This document shows positions 26,534 to 35,840 of a stretch of 64,000 nucleotides of DNA, one piece after another. The stretch spans positions 2,790,001 to 2,854,000 of the forward strand of contig NZ_CP129992.1 in assembly GCF_030505615.1 (NCBI RefSeq), in the 5' to 3' direction. Under the pieces are notes generated by a model, which did no database searches, had not been told where the DNA came from, and saw nothing but the letters and a program-made list of their open reading frames with translations. Made by a program: the position numbers and the translations under genes. The first letter of the stretch is position 1. Each line of letters opens with the position of its first letter. Source of the DNA: Salinibaculum rarum (GTDB taxonomy: Archaea; Halobacteriota; Halobacteria; Halobacteriales; Haloarculaceae).

Positions 26534-26977
26534 TCACTCGCGCTGTTCGCCAGCCAGGGCCTCCTGCTGTAACTGTTCACAGCGCTCGGACTCGACGGTC
26601 AGTTCCGGAACGGGAGTCGGTTTCCCGTCGTCGTCGACGGCGACGAAGACGAAATGGGAGTTGGTCGTCTGCTCGCGGTCGCCGGTCCGGGGAGATTCGT
26701 GGAACGCCTGCAATCGGACTCGGATACTGGTCTGTCCCGTCGCGTACGCGTAAGCGGTGATGACACAGGTGTCACCCTGCGGGATGGGGCGTTTGAAATC
26801 GAGGTCGTTGACGTGGGCGGTCACGCAGGTCTCGCCGGCGTGGCGCATCGCCGAGAGCGCGCCGACTTCGTCCATCCACCGCATGATGTTGCCCCCGTGT
26901 GCGCCGCCGTAGTTGTTGGTGTCGTTGGGCTGGATTCGCTCTCTGTTCTCGATGTGGGTTTCGCTGACAGTCGCCAT
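26534..26977 (-). CDS. acyl-CoA thioesterase (hotdog fold)
   Basis: 147 residues from MATVSETHIENRER. Typical BFIT/YciA-type hotdog sequence: IQPNDTNNYGGAHGGNIMRWMDEVGALSAMRHAG, CVTAHVNDLDFKRPIPQGD and a C-terminal SHFVFVAVDDDGKPTPVPEL. The Asp/His-Gly-Gly segment on the central helix forms the active site. It hydrolyses acyl-CoA to free acid and CoA and fits the surrounding fatty-acid genes. The eight in-frame codons before ATG 26977 look non-native. Confidence 0.92.
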   Translation of the reverse strand: MATVSETHIENRERIQPNDTNNYGGAHGGNIMRWMDEVGALSAMRHAGETCVTAHVNDLDFKRPIPQGDTCVITAYAYATGQTSIRVRLQAFHESPRTGDREQTTNSHFVFVAVDDDGKPTPVPELTVESERCEQLQQEALAGEQRE

Positions 26978-27111
26978 ACGTTGCCGTTGGGGCGCACACA
27001 CAAAAACGAGCGGCGGACGACGGTCGCGCGACTGTGCGGTCGCTATGGGAGTCGAAGACGGGGGGACAACAAAAACTGCAAAGTCAGAATCGAGGTGCTG
27101 CGAGCGACGGC

Positions 27112-29382
27112 CTACTGGAAGGTTCGGCCGACCTTCTCGTCGGTGTCGAGTTCGGCCTCGGCCTTGCCGAAGCGTTGCTCGATTTCCTCGTAGCGCTCTT
27201 TGGTCTCCTCGTCGACGCTGGCGCGGACTTCGTCCAGTGCAGCGTCGAAGTGGTCGGCGGTCACGCGGACGTTGCCGATGCTGCCGTCGATGTCCTCGGG
27301 GTCCACGCTGTTGATGAACTCCCGGGAGGCAGCCATCGAGGCTTCACGGCAGACCGCTTCGATGTCGGCACCGACGTAGCCGTCGGTCTTGCGAGCGAGG
27401 CGGTCGAGGTCCACGTCGTCGGCCAGCGGTTTGTCCTCGGTGTGGACCGCGAAGATTTTCCGGCGGGCTTCCTCGTCGGGGACGGGGACGTGGACGTGAC
27501 GGTCCAGACGCCCCGGCCGCAGGAGTGCGCTGTCGATGAGGTCCGGGCGGTTCGTGGTGGCGATGACCACCACGTCCTCCAGTTCCTCCAGCCCGTCGAG
27601 TTCGGTCAGCAGTTGGGAGACGACGCGTTCGCCGACGCCGGAGTCACCAGCGTTCTTGCCACGTTCGCCAGCGATGGAGTCGATTTCGTCGAAGAACACC
27701 ACAGTGGGTGCGTTCGCCCGCGCCTTCTCGAATATCTCGCGGACGCCCTTCTCCGATTCGCCGACGAACTTGTTGAGCAGTTCCGGCCCCTTGATGGAGA
27801 TGAAGTTGCTCTTGGATTCGTTGGCGATTGCCTTCGCCAGCAGCGTCTTCCCCGTGCCGGGCGGACCGTACATCAGCACGCCCTTTGCGGCCTGCATGTC
27901 CATCTGCTCGAACACTTCGGGGTACTCGAGGGGCCACTGGATGGTCTCGCGGAGTCGCTCTTTCGTGTCTTCGAGGCCGCCGACGTTCTCCCAGGTCACG
28001 TCGGGCACTTCGACGAACACCTCCCGCAGTGCAGAGGGTTCGATGCCCTTCAGTGCCTGTTTGAAGTCCTGTTCGTTGACTTCGAGCTTTTCGAGCGTCT
28101 CGGCGTCGATTTCGTCGGATTCGAGGTCCAGTTCCGGACGGATGCGGCGCAGCGCGTTCATCGCGCTCTCCTTTGCTAGCTGGGCGATGTCGGCGCCGAC
28201 GAAGCCGTGAGTGTTCTCGGCGTATTTGTCGATGTCAATTTTTTCAGACAGGGGCATTCCGCGGGTGTGGACCTGCAGGATTTCCTTCCGGCCGGACTTG
28301 TCCGGGACGCCGACCTCGATTTCGCGGTCGAAGCGGCCGCCACGCCGGAGCGCGGGGTCGATAGCGTCGACACGGTTGGTCGCGCCGATGACGATGACCT
28401 CGCCGCGCTCGGAGAGCCCGTCCATCAGGCTGAGAAGTTGTGCGACGACGCGGCGTTCCACGTCACCGCTGGTCTCGCCACGTTCGGGCGCAATCGAGTC
28501 GATTTCGTCGATGAAGACCACGGCCGGGGAATTCTCCTCGGCCTCTTCGAAGACCTCACGGAGTTGCTCCTCGCTCTCGCCGTAGTACTTCGACATGATT
28601 TCCGGCCCCGAGATGTCGGTGAAGTACGCGTCGATTTCGTTGGCGACGGCGCGGGCCATCAGCGTCTTTCCGGTGCCCGGCGGGCCGTGCAGGAGGACGC
28701 CCTTCGGCGGTTCGATGCCGAGCTGCTGGAACAGTTCGGGGTGGCGCATCGGCAACTCGATCATCTCGCGGACCTGCTCGAGTTCATCGTCGAGGCCGCC
28801 GATGTCCTCGTAGGTCACGTCAGGCGTCTCGCGGTCGGGTTCACCCTCCGGACCGCCGGCAATCTGCTCTGCGGGCTGTTCGGAGACCTGCACGTCGGTC
28901 GAGTCAGTGACGACGACGGTGCCCTCGGGCTGGGTGTCGGCAATCTTCAGCGGAATCTTCTGGCCGGACATCGACGAGAGCGGTCCGAGACCGAACGAAA
29001 CCGGAACCGTCTGTCCCTGCGTAATCGCCTGCCCGCTGAGGTTCTGGCGAATCATCGGTGCGACGTTCCCGCGCACACGGAGGTTCTGCGGGAGTGCGAC
29101 CGTGACGGTCTTTGCCGGCTGGACGTCTGCGGCCTCGACGTTCACGGAGTCGTCGATACCGGTGCCAGTCTCCTGGCGGAGTTGGCCGTCGATTCGGACG
29201 ACAGCGCGGCCGTCGTCTTCGGGGTAGCCGGGCCAGACGCGTGCGACAGCGCGACCATCCTCACCCTCGATGACGATGTAATCGCCGTTTTCGAGGTCCA
29301 TCTCGGCCATCGCCTGTCGGTCGACGGCTGCGAGTCCGCGACCGGCGTCTTTCTGTTTGAGTGGTTTGACAGTGAGTCTCAT
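27112..29382 (-). CDS. CDC48/VCP family AAA+ ATPase
   Basis: 756 residues: an N-terminal double-psi barrel ([29 protein letters not shown]), then D1 and D2 AAA+ modules, each with Walker A GPPGTGKT and Walker B ([15 protein letters not shown] and [15 protein letters not shown]) and second-region-of-homology arginines. It unfolds proteins for the proteasome. The C-terminus (VGRTFQ) lacks a clear HbYX motif, so direct opening of the 20S gate is not obvious. The ATG overlaps the TGA of the upstream Hsp20-like gene by 4 nt, so the two are translationally coupled. Confidence 0.97.
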   Translation of the reverse strand: MRLTVKPLKQKDAGRGLAAVDRQAMAEMDLENGDYIVIEGEDGRAVARVWPGYPEDDGRAVVRIDGQLRQETGTGIDDSVNVEAADVQPAKTVTVALPQNLRVRGNVAPMIRQNLSGQAITQGQTVPVSFGLGPLSSMSGQKIPLKIADTQPEGTVVVTDSTDVQVSEQPAEQIAGGPEGEPDRETPDVTYEDIGGLDDELEQVREMIELPMRHPELFQQLGIEPPKGVLLHGPPGTGKTLMARAVANEIDAYFTDISGPEIMSKYYGESEEQLREVFEEAEENSPAVVFIDEIDSIAPERGETSGDVERRVVAQLLSLMDGLSERGEVIVIGATNRVDAIDPALRRGGRFDREIEVGVPDKSGRKEILQVHTRGMPLSEKIDIDKYAENTHGFVGADIAQLAKESAMNALRRIRPELDLESDEIDAETLEKLEVNEQDFKQALKGIEPSALREVFVEVPDVTWENVGGLEDTKERLRETIQWPLEYPEVFEQMDMQAAKGVLMYGPPGTGKTLLAKAIANESKSNFISIKGPELLNKFVGESEKGVREIFEKARANAPTVVFFDEIDSIAGERGKNAGDSGVGERVVSQLLTELDGLEELEDVVVIATTNRPDLIDSALLRPGRLDRHVHVPVPDEEARRKIFAVHTEDKPLADDVDLDRLARKTDGYVGADIEAVCREASMAASREFINSVDPEDIDGSIGNVRVTADHFDAALDEVRASVDEETKERYEEIEQRFGKAEAELDTDEKVGRTFQ

Positions 29383-29609
29383 GCATCTACCTCGATAGTA
29401 AGGACGCCATTTCGCATAAACGCTCGTGCGTCCCCGTCCAGTTCGATGTCGTACTGCTCGCCGTCAGCGACGACGATGACCGTATCGTCGACAACTTCGA
29501 CAGACGAGGAGCCGACGTAGCCGAAGTCCGCAGCGAGTACCACACTGTCGTCGTACTCGAATCGACTCACGTCGACATCCTGCGCTTCGAGCTGCTGTAT
29601 CGGTTTCAT
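29379..29609 (-). CDS. small Hsp20-like protein (DUF7127-like) coupled to CDC48
   Basis: 76 residues from [17 protein letters not shown]. Beta-rich throughout, with [33 protein letters not shown] and the terminal [13 protein letters not shown] that mimics the A-x-x-NGVL-x-I strand of alpha-crystallin proteins. It is shorter than a classical Hsp20 and lacks the IxI tail. I recall the family as DUF7127. Its TGA overlaps the cdc48 ATG, which implies a shared function, perhaps substrate delivery (inference). A strong TATA box gives a leaderless bicistronic mRNA. Confidence 0.82.
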   Translation of the reverse strand: MKPIQQLEAQDVDVSRFEYDDSVVLAADFGYVGSSSVEVVDDTVIVVADGEQYDIELDGDARAFMRNGVLTIEVDA

Positions 29610-29633
29610 ACTAACTACAAGTAACCGTGATAA

Positions 29634-29642
29634 GTATATAAA
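29634..29642 (-). promoter_or_regulatory. TATA box of the Hsp20-like/cdc48 operon
   Basis: Minus-strand TTTATATAC preceded by GAAAAG (BRE-like) lies 25-33 nt before the ATG at 29609. It is the closest to consensus in the window, consistent with a highly expressed or heat-responsive operon. Confidence 0.7.
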
Positions 29643-29782
29643 CTTTTCCCTAAGATGACCCTCACGTACGGGGGTGATATAATGAATGGCTTGTTTGCGG
29701 TTCACACCAAGTAAGCCCGGACTGACCATCCCAGTCGCGAGCAATCGCCGGTCCGAAGTGGACGCGAATCGAGGCAAATGCT

Positions 29783-30568
29783 ATGGAGACTGTCACCCAC
29801 GATGGTCGGGAAACGGCCTATCGGCTCGTCGAGCGGTCGGCTGCCGGCCCGACGGTGCTGTACGTCCACGGAAGCGGTGGGACCCACCAGGTCTGGGCCC
29901 ACCAGTACGGCCCGAGTGGGCCGAGCCACCCGGCGGCGGCGCTGGACTTGAGCGGCCACGGAGCATCCGAGGACATCGATACCTCCGCTGGACCGGAGAC
30001 GCTCGCGGCCTATGCCGACGACGTGAGCGCCGTCGCACGCGCCGTCGACGCGGAAGTACTGGTCGGTAACTCGCTGGGCGGTGCCGTCGTCCAGCGACTC
30101 CTCCTAGAACAGGACCACCAACTGGCGGGGGCGGTACTGGCGGGTACTGGTCCACGACTCCCGGTCGCGGACACACTGCGGACGTGGCTGGCCGAAGACT
30201 TCGACCAGGCCGTCGAGTGGCTCCACGGCCCCGACCGACTCTTTCACGACGTCGAGGAGGAGATGCGCGAGCGGTCTGCCGAGACGATGCACGCCGTGGG
30301 ACGAGCGGTCACCGAGCGGGATTTCCTGTCCTGTCACACCTTCGACATTCGCGACCGGGTGATAGCTATCGACGTACCGGTCCTCGCGGTGGTCGGCGAA
30401 CACGACCAGCTCACCCCACCGAGTTACCACGAGTCACTCACCGACGAACTCCCGCAAGGAGAGGCAACTATCCTCGACGACGCGGCACACCTCGCGATGC
30501 TCGACCAGCCGGGCGCGTTCAACGACGCCGTCGCGGCCTTCCTCGACGAGACGACGAGAAAACGCTAG
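29783..30568 (+). CDS. alpha/beta-fold hydrolase
   Basis: 261 residues. The oxyanion motif is VLYVHGSGGTHQVW. The triad is the Ser of LVGNSLGGAVVQ, the Asp of VVGEHDQLTPPSY and the His of LDDAAHLAMLDQPGAFN. A small helical cap sits at ~130-190. Substrate unknown; esterase- or haloperoxidase-like. It is divergent from the Hsp20-like/cdc48 operon and convergent with panB, sharing CTAG as stop for both. Confidence 0.92.
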   Translation: METVTHDGRETAYRLVERSAAGPTVLYVHGSGGTHQVWAHQYGPSGPSHPAAALDLSGHGASEDIDTSAGPETLAAYADDVSAVARAVDAEVLVGNSLGGAVVQRLLLEQDHQLAGAVLAGTGPRLPVADTLRTWLAEDFDQAVEWLHGPDRLFHDVEEEMRERSAETMHAVGRAVTERDFLSCHTFDIRDRVIAIDVPVLAVVGEHDQLTPPSYHESLTDELPQGEATILDDAAHLAMLDQPGAFNDAVAAFLDETTRKR

Positions 30569-31374
30569 TAGAGGTCGTCGAGTTCCTCGGAGACGTGGCT
30601 GTGTTCGTCGGCCGGGAACGACCCGTCCTCGACGGCGTCGACGTACGACTCCATGGCGGCAGACATCTCCTCGCGGACGTTTCCGAATGCCTCCGCGAAT
30701 GGCGGGGTTCCGTCGCCCAGTCCGACGGCGTCGGTGACGACAAGCACCTGCCCGTCACACGACTCGCCAGCCCCGATACCGATGGTCGGGATATCGAGTT
30801 CCTCGGTGATGTGGGCCGCGAGGTTCGACGGGATGTGTTCGAGCACGCACGCGAACGCACCCGCAGCCTCGTGGTCGCGGGCCAACTCGACGATCGCTTC
30901 GGCCTCCTCTCTGTCGGCTCCCTGCTGGGTGTAGCCCGTCTGGTTGACACTCTGGGGTGTCAGCCCGACGTGTGCCATCACCGGGATACCAAGGTCCGTG
31001 AGGTGTTCGGTCAGTTCGACGGTGTGGGGACCGCTCTCTATTTTCACCGCGTTCGCGCCCTCTTCTTTGAGCATCCGCCCGCAGTTTTCGACCGACTCCG
31101 GGCGGTCCGTGCCAAAGGAGAGGAAGGGCATGTCAGCGACGACGAGCGCGTCGTCTGCACCGCGGGCGACCGCACCGGTCCTGGAGGCGACCTCGTCGAC
31201 GGTGACCGGGAGCGTGTCGTCGTACCCGAGGACGGCGTTGCCCATGCTGTCACCGACGAGAAGCACGTCGATGCCGGCTTCGTCGGCGAGCGTGGCCGTC
31301 AGCGCATCGTACGCGGTCAACATCGTGATTGGGTCCTCGCCAGCCATCTCCTGGAGGTCCCTGACGGTGGTCAT
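30565..31374 (-). CDS. panB: 3-methyl-2-oxobutanoate hydroxymethyltransferase
   Basis: 269 residues, normal for PanB. It transfers a hydroxymethyl group from methylene-tetrahydrofolate or pterin to ketoisovalerate, giving ketopantoate for coenzyme A. Motifs: ITMLTAYDALTATLADEAGIDVLLVGDSMG, ADMPFLSFG, GANAVKIESG, VMAHVGLTPQSVNQ, VLEHIPSNLAAHIT and GIGAGESCDGQVLVVTDAVGL. Mg-binding Asp residues and the catalytic Glu are in place. Other coenzyme A genes are not in the window. Confidence 0.96.
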   Translation of the reverse strand: MTTVRDLQEMAGEDPITMLTAYDALTATLADEAGIDVLLVGDSMGNAVLGYDDTLPVTVDEVASRTGAVARGADDALVVADMPFLSFGTDRPESVENCGRMLKEEGANAVKIESGPHTVELTEHLTDLGIPVMAHVGLTPQSVNQTGYTQQGADREEAEAIVELARDHEAAGAFACVLEHIPSNLAAHITEELDIPTIGIGAGESCDGQVLVVTDAVGLGDGTPPFAEAFGNVREEMSAAMESYVDAVEDGSFPADEHSHVSEELDDLY

Positions 31375-31471
31375 ACCAACGTGGTGGCACGCCCGGATGA
31401 AATCTGTTCGGGTCCGCCAGTCGGTGCGGAGAGTGAGCAGGCTACTTGGTGCTTGCCGACACAGTGTCGGT

Positions 31472-31903
31472 ATGGCTCCATCGCATGTGCTGGTTCCGCT
31501 GGACGGCTCACCACTGGCCGACGACGCGCTCGTCCACGCACTGGAGACCTTCGAGTGTCGCGTGACGGTCCTGAACGTCGTGACCCCGATGGACCGGTCG
31601 ATGAGCGAGGGCGGCATCCTCGAACCGGGACCCGAACGGGAGACGGCCGCGCGCGAGCGCGCCGAGACGATCATCGAACGAGCGCGAACGCGTGCCACAG
31701 AGAGCGGCCGCGACGTCGAGACAGCAATCGAGACGGGCGATCCGGCAGAGACCATCGTCGAGCATGCCACCGACAACGACGTCGACCACATCGTCATGGG
31801 CGGCCACGGTGGCGACCGTCACGAACTGACCCGTCGGCTCCTCGGGACCGTGGCGACCGACGTCGTCGGGAGTGCCCCGATGACCGTCACCGTCGTCCGT
31901 TAG
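31472..31903 (+). CDS. universal stress protein, UspA family
   Basis: 143 residues, one Usp domain: SHVLVPLDGSPLADDALVHAL, VTVLNVVTP and the nucleotide-binding end DHIVMGGHGGDRHELTRRLLGTVATDVVGSAPMTVTVVR. The G-x-x-G-like loop suggests ATP binding. Small haloarchaeal Usps are common and of unknown target. It is divergent from panB and convergent with the PiT transporter (4-nt stop overlap TTAG). Confidence 0.92.
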   Translation: MAPSHVLVPLDGSPLADDALVHALETFECRVTVLNVVTPMDRSMSEGGILEPGPERETAARERAETIIERARTRATESGRDVETAIETGDPAETIVEHATDNDVDHIVMGGHGGDRHELTRRLLGTVATDVVGSAPMTVTVVR

Positions 31904-33111
31904 CCACCCAGAACTGTCGAGAGGGCCCGGTACAGCCCAAAGCCGATGACTGTCGAGGACACGAGCGTGATGAGCCAGAACGCCAGCGTGACCCCGATTT
32001 TCCGCCGGGAGACACCCGCCGAGCCGCCGGCCAGCCCGCCGCCGATGACGCCGCTGATGATGATGTTGTTAAACGAGATTGGAATCCCAAGGGAGATAGC
32101 CAGCTGTGCGATGACGAAGCCGGGAACGAGCGCGGCAATCGAACGGCGAACCCCAAGTTGTGCGTACTCGCGAGAGGTCGCTTGCAGGAGCCGCGGCGCG
32201 CCCATCCACGCGCCACCGAGTATCCCGAACGCACCCAACCCGAGCAAGAGGATTCCAGGAACGCCGAGTTCCACGGAGTAGAGATTCTCCAGTGGCCCCG
32301 TCGCCAGCCCGACCTGGCTGCCGCCACTGGAGAAGGCGACGACACTGCCCAGAATCACGAGGAAGGTCTTGATACCCCGGTCGACCGACTCCTGGGTCCG
32401 TCGACGGATAAACTGGAAACTCACCGCCGCGACGAGGACGGTGACGAGGGCAGTTCCGGCCGCCGCAAGCGCCGACGAATCGACGAACAGTTCGGGAAGG
32501 CCAGCGAGCGTCCCCTGAGACTGACCCGCAGGCGAGGGGATGATGCTCATCTGGACGTTCGCAACGATGCCCCCGACGACGGCCGCCAACAAGGGGACAC
32601 CGACAGTTTCGGGAATGTCGTCACGCCGGAGGATAGTCGCGGTGAGATACGCCAGTCCCCCGGAGACCGGCGGGACGAGCACCCAGAACAGCCCGATGCG
32701 CTGGTAGGTGCCGAAAACGGGGTCCCCTCCGAGCGAGAGTCCGACACCGACCATCGCACCGGTCGTGGCGAAGGCGGCCGGAACCGGATACCCCGAGTAG
32801 ACGCCAAACGCCATGAACCCGGTCGCGGTGAGCAGGCCCGCTACCGCGCCCAGCGACGTAATCTGGGCGTTGGCGACGAGTCCGGAGCCGACCGTCTCGG
32901 AGATGCTGCCACCCTGTGTCAGCGCCCCGAGAGCGGCGAGGATGCCGATGAGAAAGGCGGCTTTCATCGTCGAGATGGCGTTGGCACCGATAGCGGGGGC
33001 GAAAGGCGGGGAGTTGCTGTTCGCGCCGAGTGTCCACGCCGTCACCAGGCTCGTCACCGTCGCGAGGACGACGAGGACCCAGAAGACCGCCCCAGTCGCG
33101 GCGACACTCAT
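31900..33111 (-). CDS. inorganic phosphate transporter, PiT family
   Basis: 403 residues and about ten to eleven membrane helices. The two PHO4 signature repeats are visible: TLGANSNSPPFAPAIGANAISTM near the N-terminus and ISFNNIIISGVIGGG near the C-terminus. It brings in phosphate with a cation. The true start is ATG 33111; 28 further in-frame codons upstream are out of character. That ATG overlaps the TGA of a small leaderless ORF (33108-33209), so its translation is probably coupled. Confidence 0.93.
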   Translation of the reverse strand: MSVAATGAVFWVLVVLATVTSLVTAWTLGANSNSPPFAPAIGANAISTMKAAFLIGILAALGALTQGGSISETVGSGLVANAQITSLGAVAGLLTATGFMAFGVYSGYPVPAAFATTGAMVGVGLSLGGDPVFGTYQRIGLFWVLVPPVSGGLAYLTATILRRDDIPETVGVPLLAAVVGGIVANVQMSIIPSPAGQSQGTLAGLPELFVDSSALAAAGTALVTVLVAAVSFQFIRRRTQESVDRGIKTFLVILGSVVAFSSGGSQVGLATGPLENLYSVELGVPGILLLGLGAFGILGGAWMGAPRLLQATSREYAQLGVRRSIAALVPGFVIAQLAISLGIPISFNNIIISGVIGGGLAGGSAGVSRRKIGVTLAFWLITLVSSTVIGFGLYRALSTVLGG

Positions 33112-33209
33112 CGGTCGACACCCTCGTCGCTGCTCGGGTGAGCCGCGCTCGCACCGGTTCCGGTCGCGAGCCCATCGACCGCAGTGTACTCCCAAGAGCG
33201 GCTAGCCAT
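33108..33209 (-). CDS. 33-residue leaderless ORF coupled to the PiT transporter
   Basis: ATG at 33209 lies 23-31 nt downstream of a good TATA box, so the mRNA should start on this codon. The frame reads MASRSWEYTAVDGLATGTG and ends in VDR, and its TGA shares 4 nt (ATGA) with the transporter ATG at 33111. It is acidic/polar and without a membrane helix. It may be a real small protein or a leader peptide that controls phosphate uptake. Not recognised as a family. Confidence 0.5.
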   Translation of the reverse strand: MASRSWEYTAVDGLATGTGASAAHPSSDEGVDR

Positions 33210-33231
33210 AGTTAGCCACCCTTCGGGCTCC

Positions 33232-33240
33232 GTAATAAAC
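33232..33240 (-). promoter_or_regulatory. TATA box for the small ORF and PiT transporter
   Basis: Minus-strand GTTTATTAC is 23-31 nt before the ATG at 33209, not the transporter ATG 98 nt further on. This is the reason for calling the small upstream ORF. Confidence 0.6.
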
Positions 33241-33298
33241 GTTCAGACTGCGAGGCCGAATCGGCAGGGGCTTTACCAATCGGTCAGAACAGTCACGC

Positions 33299-33532
33299 GT
33301 GTCTCCGAACGTCGAACACACGAGCCCGGACGGGGTCGACTACGGGTGGGTGATGCAGGTTACCTTCGTCGTCACCATCGTCGTGGGCGCGCCAGTCGTC
33401 GCCGTGCTCTCGCTGTCGACGACGCTCGCGACCTGGACAGAGCGTGCGCTCTTTGCCGTTCGGGTCGGTGCAGTCGTCTGGTTTCTCGTCGCCGTCGCCG
33501 TCTTCCTGTACGCGCGCCGCCACCAGACCTAG
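33299..33532 (+). CDS. small two-helix membrane protein (DUF5822-like)
   Basis: 77 residues with GTG start 33299. After a short polar N-terminus (PDGVDYGWVMQ) come two membrane helices, VTFVVTIVVGAPVVAVLSL and ALFAVRVGAVVWFLVAVAVFLY, and a basic end. I recall this haloarchaeal family as DUF5822; function unknown. A TTTACC box ~27 nt upstream supports the GTG start. The stop shares CTAG with the convergent HAD gene. Confidence 0.75.
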   Translation: MSPNVEHTSPDGVDYGWVMQVTFVVTIVVGAPVVAVLSLSTTLATWTERALFAVRVGAVVWFLVAVAVFLYARRHQT

Positions 33533-34062
33533 GGCGTGCGGTCATCGACGTGCTGGAACGGGACGCCAGCCTGCTGTGCCGTACGTCTGTCCCGCTGGGT
33601 ATCACCGACGAAAAGCGTCCGGCTCGGTTCGGTCCCCAGCGCCCGAATCGTCGCGAGCAGTGGTTGTGGGTCCGGCTTGTGTCGCTCGACAGTGTCGCGG
33701 CCGACGAGCGCGCGGACGTATCCGTCCAGCCCGTGAATCTCCAGCGCGACTCGGCAGGCCGTCTCGGCGTTGAGCGAGCAGACGCCGACCGGCACGTCGA
33801 CGGGGAGTTCGTCGGCCACCGCCAGACGCTGGGACGTTCGCGCCCCCTCGCGTTCGTGGGTCTCGATGATGTCCTCGACTTTCTCGCGGAGTCCCCTGGT
33901 CTCGGCAGTCTCGAGTACGTCCCAGAGGTTCATCCCGTCGGTGTCGACACCACGGGCCGATAACACTGCCGCCGCCTTGGCAGTCACTTCGTCCCAGTCG
34001 ACGTCTAACTCGACGAGTGTCCCGTCGAGGTCGTACACCACGGCGTCGTACTCGACTGTCAC
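33529..34062 (-). CDS. HAD-superfamily hydrolase
   Basis: 177 residues from the GTG at 34062; an ATG nine codons upstream (34089) is possible. Motif I is VVYDLDGTLVELDVDWDEV (nucleophile and acid Asp). The helical cap covers ~45-80, GVCSLNAET is near motif II, the Lys is in VERHKPDPQPLL, and motif IV is TLFVGDTQRDRRTAQQAG. Phosphoglycolate-phosphatase-like; the substrate cannot be told. It lies 45 bp after the acyl-CoA dehydrogenase on the same strand. Confidence 0.9.
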   Translation of the reverse strand: MTVEYDAVVYDLDGTLVELDVDWDEVTAKAAAVLSARGVDTDGMNLWDVLETAETRGLREKVEDIIETHEREGARTSQRLAVADELPVDVPVGVCSLNAETACRVALEIHGLDGYVRALVGRDTVERHKPDPQPLLATIRALGTEPSRTLFVGDTQRDRRTAQQAGVPFQHVDDRTP

Positions 34063-34107
34063 AGACCAGGGTACGGGACGGCCGCGCAAAGGTGTGTCGG
34101 CAGTGAC

Positions 34108-35238
34108 TCACCGCCCGTCGAGCAGTTCGCGCGCGATGACCGTCTTCTGAATCTGTGTCGTCCCCTCGTAGATGGTCGTGACCTTCGCGTCGCGATAAAA
34201 GCGCTCGACGTCGCTCTCGACGTAACCGTAGCCCCCGTGAATCTGGACGGCCTCGTTGGTCACGTCCATCGCCCCCTCGCTCGCGAAGTATTTGGCCATG
34301 CTCGCGGCCATCCGGGCGTCTTCGCCCCGGTCCATCCGGCGCGCTGCGTCGTGGGTGAGCAGTCTGCCGGCTCGCACGGTGGTCTGCATCTCCGCGAGTT
34401 TGTGCCGGATGGTCTGGATGTCCGCGATGGGGCGGTCGAACTGCTCGCGCTCGCCAGCGTAGTCGATTGCCTCGTCGAGGGCCGCCTGTGCGATCCCCAC
34501 GGATTGTGCGGCGATACCGACCCGACCGCCGGTCAGAATCGACAGCGCGGCGGCCAAGCCGCGTCCTTCCTCAGTCAGTCGATTTTCGGCTGGAATCCGA
34601 ACGCCGTCGAACGTCAGCGAGGTCGTATCGCTCGCGCGGAGTCCGAGTTTCTCCTCGGGTGTCCCGACAGTGAGTCCGTCGGCGTCTTTCGGGACGAGAA
34701 ACTGCGTGACCGATTCGGGGTCGTCCGGGTCAGTCCGGGCGAAGACGACGAGGACGCCGCTGCGCTGGCCGTTCGTTATCCACTGTTTCTCCCCGTCGAT
34801 GAGGTACTCGTCGCCGTCTCGCCGCGCGATGGTCGACATCTCTGCCGGGTTCGACCCTGCGTCTGGTTCCGAGAGGGCGAACGCACCGACCGGTCGACCC
34901 GTGGTCATCTCCGGAAGCCACCGTTCGCGCTGGGTGTCGGTCCCAAACTCCGCGATACAGGACGTGGCCAGCGCGTGCACGGACAGGGCCGTTGCGACCG
35001 CGAGCGAGCCGTAGGCCACCGCTTCGTTGACGATGGCGTAGGTCAGTCGGTCGGCGTCGAAGCCGCCGTACTCGTCGGGAACCGTCAGCGCGGTCAGGTC
35101 CATCTCTGCGAGTGTCTCCCAGACGTCCTCCGGGAACGTCTCCGTCTGGTCTGCCTCGGCGGCCGTCGGCCGTATCTCCTCGCGTGCGACCTCCAGGACG
35201 GTGTCGCGGATGGCAGCCTGCTCTGCCGTGAGTTCCAT
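34108..35238 (-). CDS. acyl-CoA dehydrogenase (second copy)
   Basis: 376 residues. Signatures: GAFALSEPDAGSNPAEMSTIA, GEKQWITNGQRSGVLVVFA, GLRASDTTSLTFDGVRIPAENRL, QFDRPIADIQTIRHKLAEMQ and VQIHGGYGYVESDVERFYRDAKVTTIYEGTTQIQKTVIARELL. The catalytic Glu lies in YEGT. It is clearly a paralogue of the enzyme at 11025, not a recent duplicate, and probably prefers a different chain length or branched acyl-CoA. ATG 35238 is preceded by no obvious coding sequence. Confidence 0.95.
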   Translation of the reverse strand: MELTAEQAAIRDTVLEVAREEIRPTAAEADQTETFPEDVWETLAEMDLTALTVPDEYGGFDADRLTYAIVNEAVAYGSLAVATALSVHALATSCIAEFGTDTQRERWLPEMTTGRPVGAFALSEPDAGSNPAEMSTIARRDGDEYLIDGEKQWITNGQRSGVLVVFARTDPDDPESVTQFLVPKDADGLTVGTPEEKLGLRASDTTSLTFDGVRIPAENRLTEEGRGLAAALSILTGGRVGIAAQSVGIAQAALDEAIDYAGEREQFDRPIADIQTIRHKLAEMQTTVRAGRLLTHDAARRMDRGEDARMAASMAKYFASEGAMDVTNEAVQIHGGYGYVESDVERFYRDAKVTTIYEGTTQIQKTVIARELLDGR

Positions 35239-35320
35239 GCGTCACGTTACCGGGGAGCAGGCAAAAGTGGTGTGGCAGCCGCCAGGTGAGTGGTCTCGAC
35301 GAGAAATGCGACGGTGGTGG

Positions 35321-35821
35321 TTACCGAGATTCGGAGAGTTCGACGTCGAGGTAGTCTTCGAGTGTGACGATGACGGACCCACCCACGTTCGCCTGGGTGG
35401 CACGGCCCTGCTCGACGGCGAGCAGGTCGGATTCGTCGATACCCAGTTCGTCTGCGAGTTCTTCGAGTTGGAGCCCCTCGTCCTGTCGGGCTTTCGTGAG
35501 TTGCTGTCCGTAGTCGTCGACGAGATACGGGAGCTGGTCGTCGTCGTAGTCAGCACCCTCCTCCCAGTGGGAGGCGTCGCCGGCGGCTGCATCGTGCATC
35601 TGGGCGGTGTTTTGAGCGGCGCGCTTGCGGCGGTTGCGCTCGTCCTGGTCGGAAGACGAGGATGTCGTCTTGGCGTTGTCGTCGTGTTCGGCACAGTCAG
35701 AGCAGACTTCCAGTTGTGCCCCTGCCACGTTGGCAGCGTGCAGTTCGACGCCGGAGGTACCGCAGAGCTCGCAGCTCTCGCCGGCACCGCCCCCACCGCT
35801 ACCGGTCGAGTACTTGGCCAT
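35321..35821 (-). CDS. archaeal multiprotein bridging factor 1 (zinc ribbon + HTH)
   Basis: 166 residues. After a Gly/Ser-rich start, CELCGTSGVELHAANVAGAQLEVCSDC forms a zinc ribbon. A disordered acidic/basic linker follows, then the cro/C1-type HTH (YGQQLTKARQDEGLQLEELADELGIDESDLLAVEQG). This is the aMBF1 layout; archaeal MBF1 associates with the ribosome and may bridge TBP. A TATA box 20-30 nt before the ATG indicates a leaderless message. Confidence 0.93.
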   Translation of the reverse strand: MAKYSTGSGGGGAGESCELCGTSGVELHAANVAGAQLEVCSDCAEHDDNAKTTSSSSDQDERNRRKRAAQNTAQMHDAAAGDASHWEEGADYDDDQLPYLVDDYGQQLTKARQDEGLQLEELADELGIDESDLLAVEQGRATQANVGGSVIVTLEDYLDVELSESR

Positions 35822-35840
35822 AGGTGGCGTAGCGGATTCT

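Noticed and set aside
30184..33141. 985-codon open frame on the plus strand
   Set aside because: It is antisense to panB and the PiT transporter and runs through the hydrolase and Usp in other frames; the product is a basic, Arg-rich sequence, the typical shadow in GC-rich DNA.
11025..35238. Recent duplication of the two acyl-CoA dehydrogenases
   Set aside because: The proteins at 11025 and 34108 share motifs but differ throughout; no long identical DNA stretch is visible.
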